From positions 124,001 through 188,000 of the IMG/VR virus record IMGVR_UViG_3300042934_000980: a stretch of 64,000 bases of DNA. One strand, written 5' to 3'. Position 1 is the first letter of the stretch. Every line of letters begins with the position of its first letter. The notes under the pieces are model-generated. The model worked only from the letters and a program-made list of their open reading frames with translations. It searched no databases and was not told where the DNA came from. Below, piece by piece: positions 17,756-26,628 of the stretch. The translations under genes and the position numbers were made by a program. Source of the DNA: a virus.

Positions 17756-17787
17756 CCAACTGGCCGGGGACTACCCTGGCCAGTTGG
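17756..17787. terminator. Terminator between convergent genes
   Basis: A stem CCAACTGGCC / GGCCAGTTGG with a 12-base loop lies between the genes ending at 17729 (plus) and 17796 (minus). Confidence 0.75.
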
Positions 17788-17795
17788 AGGTAACC

Positions 17796-18533
17796 CTATT
17801 TCGTTTCTTCAAAGTCGTAGAACGCGTGGGCAATGGGGATAAACTTCACCGCCGTTGCAATCGTCAAAGACCAAGCGTAGATCCGATCCAGGATACTGCC
17901 TTGCAGGCTGTCCACCTCGCGCACCAAGATGTCCGGCACCACAAAGGTGGTGTTAGGATTGGGTTGCTCTTGGATGTGCTCCATGAACGTCCGGCACTCT
18001 TCGGCAAGGATGTTGTACTTGAACACGTAATCGAACTGTCGGTAAAACGACGGTTCGGCTTGGCTTACGTCTTCGTTCAACACCCGCACATCCACCCGGC
18101 CACCGTACAGGGTAAAGCAGTGATCAATGAACGCTTGGGTCAGCTCCTCATCAAACGCATAAGGTGCCAAGTTGACGTACAAGATAAACCCGCTGATGTT
18201 GATCGGCGTGTCGGTCATCTGCTCCAACTCCATCACCCGGCGCAACAGCTGACGCGACAGGTTGGTGGGGTAGTACATCAGAAAGTTGGTCAGTGACCGT
18301 TCCTTGTACGCCTTCTTGAACACCTCAGCATTGATCTTCAGGTGCGGGAACTCAAAGGTGTCCATCCGCCGGTTCTTGTAGTTCTGGTCCATGTGCTGGT
18401 TCCAGAGCCGATCGCCTTCGCGTTTGCGCAGCGTGTCGTCAGTGATCCCCTCAGTCATGATCCATTGCAGCAAGCCACGGCGGTAGTCGTAGAAGCTGTC
18501 GAGGTCGGCGTAAACCTTAATGACTCGGTTCAT
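17796..18533 (-). CDS. Unknown protein, 245 aa
   Basis: Predicted soluble, aromatic-rich protein with many Tyr/Phe residues and a short hydrophobic segment near the C-terminus (SLTIATAVKFIPIAHAFY). Its start overlaps the end of the upstream gene by 4 bases (ATGA type), so the two are probably translationally coupled. It is the last gene of the 17.8-20.0 kb leftward cluster. I infer a virion or assembly role from the neighbourhood; no family is recognised. Confidence 0.6.
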   Translation of the reverse strand: MNRVIKVYADLDSFYDYRRGLLQWIMTEGITDDTLRKREGDRLWNQHMDQNYKNRRMDTFEFPHLKINAEVFKKAYKERSLTNFLMYYPTNLSRQLLRRVMELEQMTDTPINISGFILYVNLAPYAFDEELTQAFIDHCFTLYGGRVDVRVLNEDVSQAEPSFYRQFDYVFKYNILAEECRTFMEHIQEQPNPNTTFVVPDILVREVDSLQGSILDRIYAWSLTIATAVKFIPIAHAFYDFEETK

Positions 18534-18940
18534 TGCTGAGCCCCTTGCTCCGTCTGTTTAAACACCAGTGCGTCCAAGTAGATGCGAAACGCCAGTGCAA
18601 TGACAAAGCTTTTGTTCTCAAACAGCGTGCCGTCAAACGTCGCCGTTTCACCCCCCGGAGTACCTTCCAGCACTTGGGTAAAGGTATTGGTCAGTTGTTG
18701 GAGCGCTTCCTGGTCTGGACCGAGCTCTGTCAATACTTGCAGCTGGATATTGAGCCAGCGGTCAAAGATGTCAGAGCTCTTGGTGACTTGGGCGACAAAG
18801 TCTTCGTAGGCCTCGTCAAAGCGAATCAACGGACGGCGAAACAATTCACCCATGGCCAAGGTCAGTTCAGTGCGCTGATCGTCGAGCATCATGGTGTAGG
18901 CACCACTGACCACGTCTTTTAAAATCAACAACTTATCCAT
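18530..18940 (-). CDS. Unknown protein, 136 aa
   Basis: Mostly helical, slightly acidic protein (for example DEAYEDFVAQVTKSSDIFDRW near residues 38-58) ending in a Gln-rich tail. It sits between two genes with 3-4 base spacing or overlap, so it is part of one operon with 17796-20001. No motif is recognised. Confidence 0.6.
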   Translation of the reverse strand: MDKLLILKDVVSGAYTMMLDDQRTELTLAMGELFRRPLIRFDEAYEDFVAQVTKSSDIFDRWLNIQLQVLTELGPDQEALQQLTNTFTQVLEGTPGGETATFDGTLFENKSFVIALAFRIYLDALVFKQTEQGAQQ

Positions 18941-18943
18941 GGA

Positions 18944-19627
18944 TCACCCGTACCGGCGGTTGATGTTGTTGTCCAGGTGACGACCCCGAAACAGAAAGTG
19001 GGCGGTCTCCAGTACCTTAGCCACACCGCCTTTCTTCAGGCTGCCGTTGGTGGTGGTCTTGCCCGTGGTCAACAGGTCGTTGCGGTAGGCCTTGAGTGCT
19101 TCCAAGTCACCGCCTTTGACGTTGTACAGCTCGTTGGCCATGGTGTAGAGCCCCAGGTTACGCAGCACCGTGATCTCAGGTTGCGAGATACCGGTGGAAC
19201 GCGATTCACCCATCACCTGTCCGGTCAAGTCGTCGATCATGTAATCGTTCTTGGCCGCCCCGAACTTCTTGACCAGCATCTGACGCTGTTTACGCACTTC
19301 AGCGGTGCCGATGATAGCCTTGTAGGTGGTCATCGACTTGATGTTGGTGTCCTCATCGTAAATGATCAGGCGCTGTTCAGGATCAACCCCGTATTGCTTG
19401 GACAGCTTAAGCAGGTGCTCGTAGTCGAGCTTTTCTGCCTTGTTGTAACTGCTGGCCCAGATCGACAGGGGCATGCCTTGTTCCAGCTTAACGACAAACT
19501 CTTCAAGCTGTTTGTCGGTCATAGGCTTGAGCAACCGTTCGTAAATCACCCGGTTGCCACCGCCGCGGGTCAATGACCCCATGAAGGTGTAGATGAACTC
19601 TTCAAAACCTGCACGATTGCCGGCCAT
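18944..19627 (-). CDS. Unknown protein, 227 aa
   Basis: The ATG at 19627 is chosen because GAGG precedes it by about 8 bases; a GTG two codons earlier is possible. The protein is basic at the C-terminus (FLFRGRHLDNNINRRYG) and contains TTGKTTTNGSLKKGG (about residues 188-202), which is not a proper P-loop. I considered an RNA polymerase beta C-terminal piece and rejected it for lack of motifs. It is coupled to its neighbours in a tight leftward operon. Function unknown. Confidence 0.6.
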   Translation of the reverse strand: MAGNRAGFEEFIYTFMGSLTRGGGNRVIYERLLKPMTDKQLEEFVVKLEQGMPLSIWASSYNKAEKLDYEHLLKLSKQYGVDPEQRLIIYDEDTNIKSMTTYKAIIGTAEVRKQRQMLVKKFGAAKNDYMIDDLTGQVMGESRSTGISQPEITVLRNLGLYTMANELYNVKGGDLEALKAYRNDLLTTGKTTTNGSLKKGGVAKVLETAHFLFRGRHLDNNINRRYG

Positions 19628-19629
19628 GA

Positions 19630-20001
19630 TCACTTCCTCTGATAACGGTACTGGGTGGAGGTTTTGTTCACGTTGGTGACGACCTCCTTCGCAGCCAAGA
19701 TGAAGGGATCGGATTCGTTGATGCTGATGACGATCAGTTCGTCAAAGAGCATGGTGTTGTTCTCCAGCGTCTGGCTGAAGAGGGTTTTGTTCCGGTCATT
19801 GACTTCCAACGACGGGATGGAGCCATCGACGTGATGAACCCCGTATTTGCCGGTGACGGTATAAAACGCAACCTCACCTTCACGCTTTTCAACAATGCGC
19901 TGTTTCAATAGTTCGATGTATTCGGCAGGGTCTTTACACAGGTTGACAAAGTTACTGTCTGCCAGAACCAAGATGATGCTTGCGCAGGGGATGGGATCCA
20001 T
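19630..20001 (-). CDS. Unknown protein, 123 aa
   Basis: A hydrophobic first strand (CASIILVLADSNFVNLC) and alternating beta and helical segments suggest a small alpha/beta fold. First gene of the 17.8-20.0 kb leftward operon. A promoter-like variant (TATGTTAT) within a hairpin lies 30-40 bases upstream. Function not recognised. Confidence 0.6.
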   Translation of the reverse strand: MDPIPCASIILVLADSNFVNLCKDPAEYIELLKQRIVEKREGEVAFYTVTGKYGVHHVDGSIPSLEVNDRNKTLFSQTLENNTMLFDELIVISINESDPFILAAKEVVTNVNKTSTQYRYQRK

Positions 20002-20029
20002 TGGTGTACTGTCCTCAAACTGTTAGGCA

Positions 20030-20061
20030 AAGGGGCCTGATAACATAGACCTAGACCCCTT
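20030..20061 (-). terminator. Hairpin downstream of UvsX-like gene
   Basis: An AAGGGG ... CCCCTT stem lies 12 bases after the leftward stop codon of the UvsX-like gene. The loop holds a weak TATGTTAT early-promoter variant facing the next gene, so it may serve both ends. Confidence 0.45.
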
Positions 20062-20072
20062 AACCTTGACGA

Positions 20073-21506
20073 TTACTTTTTATCCAGCCAGTATGGCTTG
20101 CGTTCACCCAATGCAATCTTGAGCAGTTCCATGGTGGAGACGGTGTGTTTCTTGATCTCAGGGTTGGTGAACCAGTAGTCCACGGTGTTTTCCAGAATGT
20201 CATTCCAGTCAATACCCTGATCTTTGATCAGCTTGTACAGCTCGGCGGGGGTAATGCGGTACTTGTGTTCCAGGTTCAGCCAGAAGGTCTGCATGAACCA
20301 CATCTGGAAACAGATGGCCAAGGCGCGGTAGAACTTCTTGTCCTCGGTGGATTTTCGCCACACCGTGGTGCGCCCGACCTTGCATTCTGGATACAGCACA
20401 CAGGCGTGACTGATGGCACTGCCTTCCAGGCCAAACATGTTGGACGATTTCATAGCATGATACATGCTGAGGCCTTCCTGGATCCCTAGGCTTTGGGAAC
20501 CAATAAAGAACAGAGCACTGCCAGAGCTGCCACTCTTGTTACGAAAAATGTTAGTTGTGTAGTACAGTAGATCAGGGTTTTCTTTTGCATCTTTACCAAT
20601 GGACACGTCATTGCCGAAGGGATTGGGGTACATCCACTCCTGGCCGGATTTAAGGGCACTGCCCCGGATGATTTCATAACCGATTTGCGGCAGCCGCATC
20701 AGGGATTTAGGCCCCTTCAGTTTCTTGCCTTGGCGAATGAAGACCGATTCTTTTTCCAGCGGTTGACCGGTCATGTTGACGATGTCAGTGACCTGCGCCG
20801 TCCAGACCTGGTAGATGCCCACTTGGCTACCCAACACGTCAGCGTCTTCATAGACAATGCGGCGTTGGTTACCAATGACCAGGTCGCGGGTCTTCTGCGC
20901 ACCGCCTTCGTCGACTTCTTCTTCTTGGAACTTGGCCGAGGTCTTCTCGAAGTGCATTTCCGAGATGGAGTCAACCACAGTCAGGATCGGTGAGATGATC
21001 TTGATCTGCTCGCCGTTGTTAGCCTTGTACGGCGTGGCGATGTAAATGTCGACCTTGTCTTTGATCGCCTGCTTGATTTCTGCATGACGGTCTTTGAACC
21101 ACTGGTGAACGAAGTTACCGTCGCAACCTTCAGCACGGCTGAAGTAGAAGAAGCGTTTGTCCAGCACGTTGGCGTAGAAGTCACCTGGGATGCCAGAGAG
21201 ACGGTCGTACGCATCGGCCAGACGGTCTACGTCAAAGGTGGATTCGATGTCAAAGAAGGCGTTGACCAACGTGTGATATCGATAAAGCCCATTGGCCATA
21301 ATCAAAACAGCTTGACCGGTCTTTTGCGTGTTGTTACCGCCAGTCACTGCGTTGTTACGGCAAATACCACCATTCATGTAGGTCACATCATCAGGACCTA
21401 CTACAAAGCCACCGTTGATCATGTCCATCAAAGGCGAGTAATTCAGTGTCGGGATAACAGTGTTCGAAGACTTCTGTGTCGTAGCCCATGCGTGCGGAGT
21501 TGCCAT
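20073..21506 (-). CDS. UvsX/RecA-like recombination ATPase
   Basis: A 477-residue protein with a RecA-fold layout. It has a Walker A-like GGNNTQKT (residues 56-63, the usual Gly before Lys replaced by Gln, as T4 UvsX also departs from consensus there). FFDIEST follows at 84-90 in the place of the RecA Asp-x-Glu strand, then a Walker B-like ILTVVDS (residues 174-180) followed by an acidic loop (FQEEEVDEGG). A loop with NMTGQPLEKES matches the DNA-binding L2 region in position. It would coat single-stranded DNA and drive strand exchange in phage replication and repair. In phiKZ a RecA-like gene lies in a comparable neighbourhood as I recall. The degenerate P-loop is the main uncertainty. Confidence 0.65.
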   Translation of the reverse strand: MATPHAWATTQKSSNTVIPTLNYSPLMDMINGGFVVGPDDVTYMNGGICRNNAVTGGNNTQKTGQAVLIMANGLYRYHTLVNAFFDIESTFDVDRLADAYDRLSGIPGDFYANVLDKRFFYFSRAEGCDGNFVHQWFKDRHAEIKQAIKDKVDIYIATPYKANNGEQIKIISPILTVVDSISEMHFEKTSAKFQEEEVDEGGAQKTRDLVIGNQRRIVYEDADVLGSQVGIYQVWTAQVTDIVNMTGQPLEKESVFIRQGKKLKGPKSLMRLPQIGYEIIRGSALKSGQEWMYPNPFGNDVSIGKDAKENPDLLYYTTNIFRNKSGSSGSALFFIGSQSLGIQEGLSMYHAMKSSNMFGLEGSAISHACVLYPECKVGRTTVWRKSTEDKKFYRALAICFQMWFMQTFWLNLEHKYRITPAELYKLIKDQGIDWNDILENTVDYWFTNPEIKKHTVSTMELLKIALGERKPYWLDKK

Positions 21507-21606
21507 CTTTATTACTTCCCGATATTTTATGACTTTAACTACGGACCACTTCCCTTAATAGGGGAAAATCGGTCGTCTCTAAACTATACTGATGCCGAGG
21601 TCAGTT

Positions 21607-22464
21607 ATGGAACATTCTACCCTTTCATCGTTTGCCGATAACTACGCAAACGAGATGCAAGAGCTGACCAATGCATTGGCGTTGGTGCGCACCCCCACCC
21701 CACTGTCGGTGATGGGAACCGAAGGCCTGAGCCTTGGCGAAAGCTTTGGCCTGTTCTTCAAAGAGTTTTCCACCAACATCGACAAGCGCATGGCCGGGCT
21801 GAGCAAGTCGGTACACAAGGTGGATTTCTCCCACGCGGAAACCAACATCCGCAATAAGAAGGTACTGTTTGTCAAAAACGGTGGCCTTCTGGTGCTGACC
21901 CCTCAAGGGTTCCGTCCAGGTCTTGCGAACATGGCAGGGCACACCAAAGCAGTTACCGGTGGGGTCTACCTGATCAGCAGTCTCAAAACCGAGGCAACAA
22001 GGCTATATCATTGGCTCAAGCAAATTGCCAAGACCGGACGGATGGACAGCTCGTTCCGCTGGACCGTGTCGGACTTCGACCAGGCCATGGATGCAGGGGT
22101 TAACTACATCAAGAACCTGCCTGTGCAAGACCGCCAAACCCGTCACCCGCTCGCTCAGGTGTACGTAAGCTTTGAAGAGTTCTTCGAAGTGGTCAACGGC
22201 TTCAACAACTCGGTCAGCCTGATCGGTGCGCGCGATATCGAACTGATCACTCGCGAACTGACCAACGTCTACGAGCTCGGTAGCTTGATCGTCAACAAGA
22301 TCAAAGCCAACGACTTGCTGCTCAATGAAGCAGCGATCGCCGACATTGAATCTGTGATCAACCGGTTCGTGGAACTGACCAACGTCTGCGGTGCGATGAT
22401 GGCCTTGCTCAACGAGTTGACCCAGGTGTTCACCGAACAAAGCAAAACGTTCGAAAAATTATAA
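21607..22464 (+). CDS. Probable virion-associated protein, 285 aa
   Basis: The ATG at 21607 (MEHSTLSSFA) is chosen because GAGG at 21597-21600 is well spaced; the ATG at 21592 lacks a ribosome site. The protein is helical throughout with a C-terminal region of amphipathic helices (about residues 180-285) likely to form coiled coils. No enzyme motif is seen. It is a single plus-strand gene between a divergent UvsX-like gene and a convergent gene. Confidence 0.5.
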   Translation: MEHSTLSSFADNYANEMQELTNALALVRTPTPLSVMGTEGLSLGESFGLFFKEFSTNIDKRMAGLSKSVHKVDFSHAETNIRNKKVLFVKNGGLLVLTPQGFRPGLANMAGHTKAVTGGVYLISSLKTEATRLYHWLKQIAKTGRMDSSFRWTVSDFDQAMDAGVNYIKNLPVQDRQTRHPLAQVYVSFEEFFEVVNGFNNSVSLIGARDIELITRELTNVYELGSLIVNKIKANDLLLNEAAIADIESVINRFVELTNVCGAMMALLNELTQVFTEQSKTFEKL

Positions 22465-22474
22465 GAACCGGACA

Positions 22475-22509
22475 TATAGCGTAGGCAGGGGTAACCTGCC
22501 TACGCTATA
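22475..22509. terminator. Terminator between convergent genes
   Basis: A stem ATAGCGTAGGCAGG / CCTGCCTACGCTAT with a 5-base loop lies between genes ending at 22464 (plus) and 22514 (minus). Confidence 0.8.
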
Positions 22510-22513
22510 GCCG

Positions 22514-24052
22514 TTATTCCGCTTTTCTACCTAGCTCGGCTAGGGTTAGAACCCGCAGGTTGGCAATCGCGCTGGTGTGTACGTAGATGAACTCTTCAGT
22601 CTCCACCAAAGTGCAGAACCGCAAACCCTTGTCATTGCGTGTGTCCGTTACCGCCCACACCTTGATATTGGGATCTTCAATCGAACTGAACGCATTGCGC
22701 TCAGGGATGTCGTACCCCACCGACAACAGGATGTTGACAGGCTTCACCGCCTTGGGGTGTTCGACCGGTACCTTAATGGTGGTCCGCAACTGGTTAAAGT
22801 CCGGATGCACCTTAAGCTTGGCCACCCCCTTAGGGTTCACCTCTTTGGTGTAGATCAGGTCGGTGATGTCGTAGAACCGACAGTGCCCAAAGATGTTGTT
22901 GGCATCCTTTTTACGGAACGCTTGAAACACCACATCCATCTCCAAGAGAAAGTCTCGGATACGGTAGGACATCATCACAGGCTTGATCAGTTCAATCAAC
23001 ACCGGGCGGCCGTTCTGTTTTACAAACGGGGACACCAGCTGATGCTTGACAGGCACTGCCGGTACGGTGTCCAAGAGCCTGGCCACGTCTTTGGAGACGA
23101 GTTGGTTCAAGTCACCCGCTGACAGGTAGCCGTCGGGGTTATCGATGCGCCGATGGGTGTAGCCAAAGAGCTTGTCCAACAGAGCCACTGGGCGTTTGGT
23201 GTAGAGCCTGGAATAGGTCACATCCGGGGTCAACTTGCCGTAGTAGTTCTTGTCAGGTTCCACCTTACCAAACCCGTACACCCGGTACCCGTCTTGTTCC
23301 TTAAAGAACTCTTCAGGGTTGTTGGTCTCAAAGTACCACCGGGTGGCGCTGACAATCTTGTTGAAGTCAACCTCGGGGTTTTCGTAGTCTTTGCGCGATT
23401 GAATGATGAGCTTGGGGGATTTGTCAAAACCCCAATTGTAAATCACCTCGGCCAGGTCCAGTTGCTTTTGAGCGTCGCGGTTACCCATACCGCCTTCAGC
23501 GCTGCCGGCAAAGTCAAAGAAGATCTTGCGGTCTTTGTCCAAGCTGACGACGTTTAGCTGGGCTGCTACCAACTCACCCAGATTACGCTCATCCTCGGTC
23601 ACCACATGCTTACCGATTTTAAGCTCGTCTTTACCCAGCCAGTCTTTGACCTTGGTGATCAGTTCCAGCTCCTTGTGCGGGGTGACGATGCACAAGTTCT
23701 TTTGTTTCTGGTCGTTGGCAAGCTTAAGGATCTCTAGGAGACCCAACAGCAAGCTTTCGAGAAAGCTGCGTGCCGTGGGCACGGTCAGGGTTAAGACGTC
23801 CGAGACCACCACTACGGTGTTTGCTTTTTGTGGATTACCGGTGTAGTACCCAGTGGAAGTAGGAACGTCTTTGGCTAGTTTCTTCTTGCCTTCCTGAGCG
23901 ACATCGTAAGTGTAGCCGTGACCGCCGAGGAAGTGATGTTTTTTGGTCTTCCCTTCTACGGCTACATTAGCAACCAGATAAACCACCATGTTTATCGTGG
24001 GGATCTTATCATCCATTGTGAGCTGCTCTGCTAAGGAGTTAATGTTGCGCAT
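22514..24052 (-). CDS. Unknown 512-aa protein, possibly RNase H-fold
   Basis: The start is uncertain: the ATG at 24052 (MRNINSLAEQ) follows the upstream gene by 22 bases but lacks a good ribosome site, and an ATG twelve codons later is an alternative. An earlier in-frame start overlaps the upstream gene by more than 100 bases and is unlikely. The N-terminal half shows alternating hydrophobic strands (NTVVVVSDVLTLTV, KNLCIVTPHKELELI, KIFFDFAG) as in RNase H or other nuclease-like alpha/beta folds. Conserved acidic catalytic residues could not be assigned. In phiKZ an annotated RNase H-like gene lies near the RecA-like gene, which is my only further hint. Confidence 0.55.
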   Translation of the reverse strand: MRNINSLAEQLTMDDKIPTINMVVYLVANVAVEGKTKKHHFLGGHGYTYDVAQEGKKKLAKDVPTSTGYYTGNPQKANTVVVVSDVLTLTVPTARSFLESLLLGLLEILKLANDQKQKNLCIVTPHKELELITKVKDWLGKDELKIGKHVVTEDERNLGELVAAQLNVVSLDKDRKIFFDFAGSAEGGMGNRDAQKQLDLAEVIYNWGFDKSPKLIIQSRKDYENPEVDFNKIVSATRWYFETNNPEEFFKEQDGYRVYGFGKVEPDKNYYGKLTPDVTYSRLYTKRPVALLDKLFGYTHRRIDNPDGYLSAGDLNQLVSKDVARLLDTVPAVPVKHQLVSPFVKQNGRPVLIELIKPVMMSYRIRDFLLEMDVVFQAFRKKDANNIFGHCRFYDITDLIYTKEVNPKGVAKLKVHPDFNQLRTTIKVPVEHPKAVKPVNILLSVGYDIPERNAFSSIEDPNIKVWAVTDTRNDKGLRFCTLVETEEFIYVHTSAIANLRVLTLAELGRKAE

Positions 24053-24074
24053 TAGATTGCTGGCGAGGTAATTA

Positions 24075-24542
24075 TTAACGGGTGGTGGTCCTGCTGGGTG
24101 CAAGGCACTTTTGCAGCAACACTTCGTTGTTTCTTTTGATTCGCTCAGCGTCTTGAAGCGTGCGCAACAAGATAGGACGTAAAAAGTTGTTCTCATCCTT
24201 AAGCATGATATTGTTCTTGAACAACAGCATGTTCTCCTGCTTGATCAGGTTTACTTGCCTGTTCAAGCTATCGTTGATACGGATAAAGCTGTTGATGGGA
24301 CCGCCATCGGTTTGATCGAACAGCAAGCTGACTTTGGAGACACCCGATTCCATGTCAGCCAGTTCCATGCGTAAATTTACGTTAGCCATTAACATGCTAA
24401 CCCCTAACCATCCCAGAATGGCGATGAGGAAAACGGCCGATTTAAGAGCAGACGTCAATTGTTCTTCGACCGTATCCCCCTTCACAAATCGTAGGACAAA
24501 TTCTATGAATCTGTCGGCTAGCTCTTTGATGAGCCCAAACAT
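24075..24542 (-). CDS. Single-pass membrane protein with coiled coil, 155 aa
   Basis: A cytoplasmic amphipathic start is followed by one transmembrane helix at about residues 35-54 (VFLIAILGWLGVSMLMANV). A long periplasmic coiled-coil-like region with heptad Leu/Ile and Asn/Glu follows (NSFIRINDSLNRQVNLIKQE and beyond). AAAGGA precedes the ATG. The size and topology recall phage spanins, holin partners or envelope-spanning assembly proteins. No partner lysis gene is adjacent, so the role stays open. Confidence 0.65.
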   Translation of the reverse strand: MFGLIKELADRFIEFVLRFVKGDTVEEQLTSALKSAVFLIAILGWLGVSMLMANVNLRMELADMESGVSKVSLLFDQTDGGPINSFIRINDSLNRQVNLIKQENMLLFKNNIMLKDENNFLRPILLRTLQDAERIKRNNEVLLQKCLAPSRTTTR

Positions 24543-24579
24543 AAGAGTTATCCTTTACTTCATAGGTGGATGATCAGTC

Positions 24580-25920
24580 ATGACAACCAGTTACCTTTCT
24601 TTTGGTAGTATTGCAAAGCTTCACAACAACAGTCTACTGGTCACCTCACCAATCGGTGAACTGTCCAACAAGGCGCGCACGTACGCCAAGGACCCCGGTG
24701 TCTTTAACCTCGACTCCAAAGTCAGCGAGACTGTTCTCTACAACTTTCTGTCACAGACAGACAACGTTGATATCGTCATGCCCCAGGCTATTGCCGAGGT
24801 GCAGATCAATATCGGCGACTGGTTGTACACACAGGCCAAAAACGGCAACATCACCGGTAACCGCCCCAATACCCTCGCGTTGCTGCAAGCCACCTTCAGC
24901 AACAACATCGAGATTACCGACATTGGGGAGATGGTCACCAACAACGCCATCTTCTTTCCAAGTTTCGTAAAAGGCAATCACATCGTCGGCGACGACAAAC
25001 AAAGTTTCTACCTCTGGTTTGCCGAAGAATACTTCCGCACGCAATACCCGGTTGTTTCGTTCACCGTGGTGCACCCTCTCCCGATCGAGGAGATGGACAC
25101 CTTGATGTCCCTGAACTACCACCAGATCGAAACCCGGTTGTTGAAAGAGACGCCCGACGTCATCGAAGACCGCGCCCACGCCCTGACCAACCAGAGCGCT
25201 CACCCCTACACCGAACGCAACGTGGTGTCGTTCCAGATCATGGACCTGGTGAACACCCCCAACTACAACGTTGGGTACTGGCGCTTTCTGGAGTGGGGTA
25301 ACGGCGAAGACTCCGAAGATCAGCTGTTTGACCAGATCAAGAAAGAAATCCTGGACAACAGCAAGTACCCGGAAAGCCAATGGGAAGACAAGATCCCCGA
25401 TCTGTTCAACCCGTTGGAGTGGTACGTACTGCCTTACTTCAACCGCTTGGGGGTCAAGAACAAGACCAACGGTGCCAGCTCGCTCTCGCCGATTGTTGAC
25501 CGCGAAAGCATGATGGCGTTGGTGGATCACTTCCTGACCCCGAACATGACAGCTGACCACGTCATAAAATCCACCCAAGTGGTGCCCTTTCTCTACAAGT
25601 CGCTGGCCTGTGCCTTTGTAGCGAAACTGAACAACCGCGAGGGGATGGAAAAGATCGACGCGATCATCCCCGATTATCAACTGATCCCATCGACCGATTC
25701 AGACTTCGACTTGATGTCTGGGGCGACCATGGATTTTGTCATCAAGATGCAAGAACTGCTGGCAGCGGCTGAAACCGTTACCCCGATCAACCTGACTCCG
25801 GCTGGGATCACCCGTATTGTGCGCTTTGGCAAAACGTGTGTGGCCCGGCGTATCGGCAAGGTCAAGTACATCGTGGTGACGCGTTACCAGTACCTGCAAG
25901 ACGGATTGATCGAGGAATAA
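24580..25920 (+). CDS. Probable virion structural protein, 446 aa
   Basis: GGTGG lies upstream of the ATG. The protein is soluble, Asn/Asp/Phe-rich, with repeated alpha/beta segments and no nucleotide-binding or catalytic motif. It is followed after 3 bases by another plus-strand gene with GAGGAA overlapping its stop region, forming a two-gene late-looking unit that ends at a terminator. Baseplate or tail component is a guess from context. Confidence 0.5.
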   Translation: MTTSYLSFGSIAKLHNNSLLVTSPIGELSNKARTYAKDPGVFNLDSKVSETVLYNFLSQTDNVDIVMPQAIAEVQINIGDWLYTQAKNGNITGNRPNTLALLQATFSNNIEITDIGEMVTNNAIFFPSFVKGNHIVGDDKQSFYLWFAEEYFRTQYPVVSFTVVHPLPIEEMDTLMSLNYHQIETRLLKETPDVIEDRAHALTNQSAHPYTERNVVSFQIMDLVNTPNYNVGYWRFLEWGNGEDSEDQLFDQIKKEILDNSKYPESQWEDKIPDLFNPLEWYVLPYFNRLGVKNKTNGASSLSPIVDRESMMALVDHFLTPNMTADHVIKSTQVVPFLYKSLACAFVAKLNNREGMEKIDAIIPDYQLIPSTDSDFDLMSGATMDFVIKMQELLAAAETVTPINLTPAGITRIVRFGKTCVARRIGKVKYIVVTRYQYLQDGLIEE

Positions 25921-25923
25921 CCC

Positions 25924-26574
25924 ATGGCAGAACTGACGCAAAACCTGATCCCTACCCTGCGGGCAGCCGGTCGGTTTGAAGCGGAAGCGCCGTTTGATAA
26001 GGTGGTGAACGTTGCCACCTATTATTCGGTTGAAGCGCTGCGCACCATCGAGGAGATGGAAGCGTTAAAGCTTAACCTGTACAGTCTAGTGTTTGCCCCC
26101 ATCGGGCTTAAGCAGGAAGACTACAGTGCTGTGCTGGAACGTGCCCGTGCAGCCGGTTCGATCATTGTCACCCTGACTGCACGCAACACGGCTCCTGTGT
26201 ATGTGCTTAGTACCTACTTCAAATCGTTCCCCTTGGTGGACGGTGTAGCGTACGAACGCATGGTGCTGGTGGCTGACTGCGGTGCTTTGCCGCCAGGGAT
26301 GAAAGACGCCTTAGCCCAAGCCCAAGCGCATTTCTCCTCCTACTTAGCCAACACGGTGGGAATCAGCGCGCAGGTGCAATTGGGAACCGTCCCCACCATT
26401 GGTTACGTGTCTGCTGAAGAGGCCCGTATCTTTGAGAACACCCGCTTGAACAAGATCACGGACGGCGATAACGACGTGGCCAAGATCAAGAAGCTTCAAG
26501 ACGAGTTGGTGGCCAAAGACGCGTACATCGTGGAATTGGAAACCCGTTTGGGTGCACGCCCTGCAACAACATAA
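25924..26574 (+). CDS. Unknown 216-aa protein with C-terminal coiled coil
   Basis: The main body (about residues 1-165) is an alpha/beta domain with VYVLSTYFKSFPLVDGV and ERMVLVADCGALPPGM. The last 40 residues form a heptad coiled coil (VAKIKKLQDELVAKDAYIVEL) suited to oligomerisation. It is coupled to the 446-residue gene upstream, so the pair probably works in the same structure. Confidence 0.6.
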   Translation: MAELTQNLIPTLRAAGRFEAEAPFDKVVNVATYYSVEALRTIEEMEALKLNLYSLVFAPIGLKQEDYSAVLERARAAGSIIVTLTARNTAPVYVLSTYFKSFPLVDGVAYERMVLVADCGALPPGMKDALAQAQAHFSSYLANTVGISAQVQLGTVPTIGYVSAEEARIFENTRLNKITDGDNDVAKIKKLQDELVAKDAYIVELETRLGARPATT

Positions 26575-26585
26575 AGCGGCCATAA

Positions 26586-26617
26586 CCCCTACCCCGACCA
26601 TAACGGTGGGGTAGGGG
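26586..26617. terminator. Terminator between convergent genes
   Basis: A stem CCCCTACCCC / GGGGTAGGGG lies between genes ending at 26574 (plus) and 26629 (minus). It is preceded by GCGGCCATAA, as at 14125. Confidence 0.8.
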
Positions 26618-26628
26618 CTACGGTTTAT

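Noticed and set aside
18944-19627. RNA polymerase beta C-terminal subunit
   Set aside because: No conserved beta C-terminal motifs; only position and size suggested it.
18944-19627. P-loop in TTGKTTTNGSLKKGG
   Set aside because: It does not follow GxxxxGK[ST] spacing after a beta strand and lacks a Walker B.
24053-24196. Upstream extension of the 512-residue gene
   Set aside because: It overlaps the coiled-coil membrane protein gene by over 100 bases with Cys-rich, unlikely sequence.
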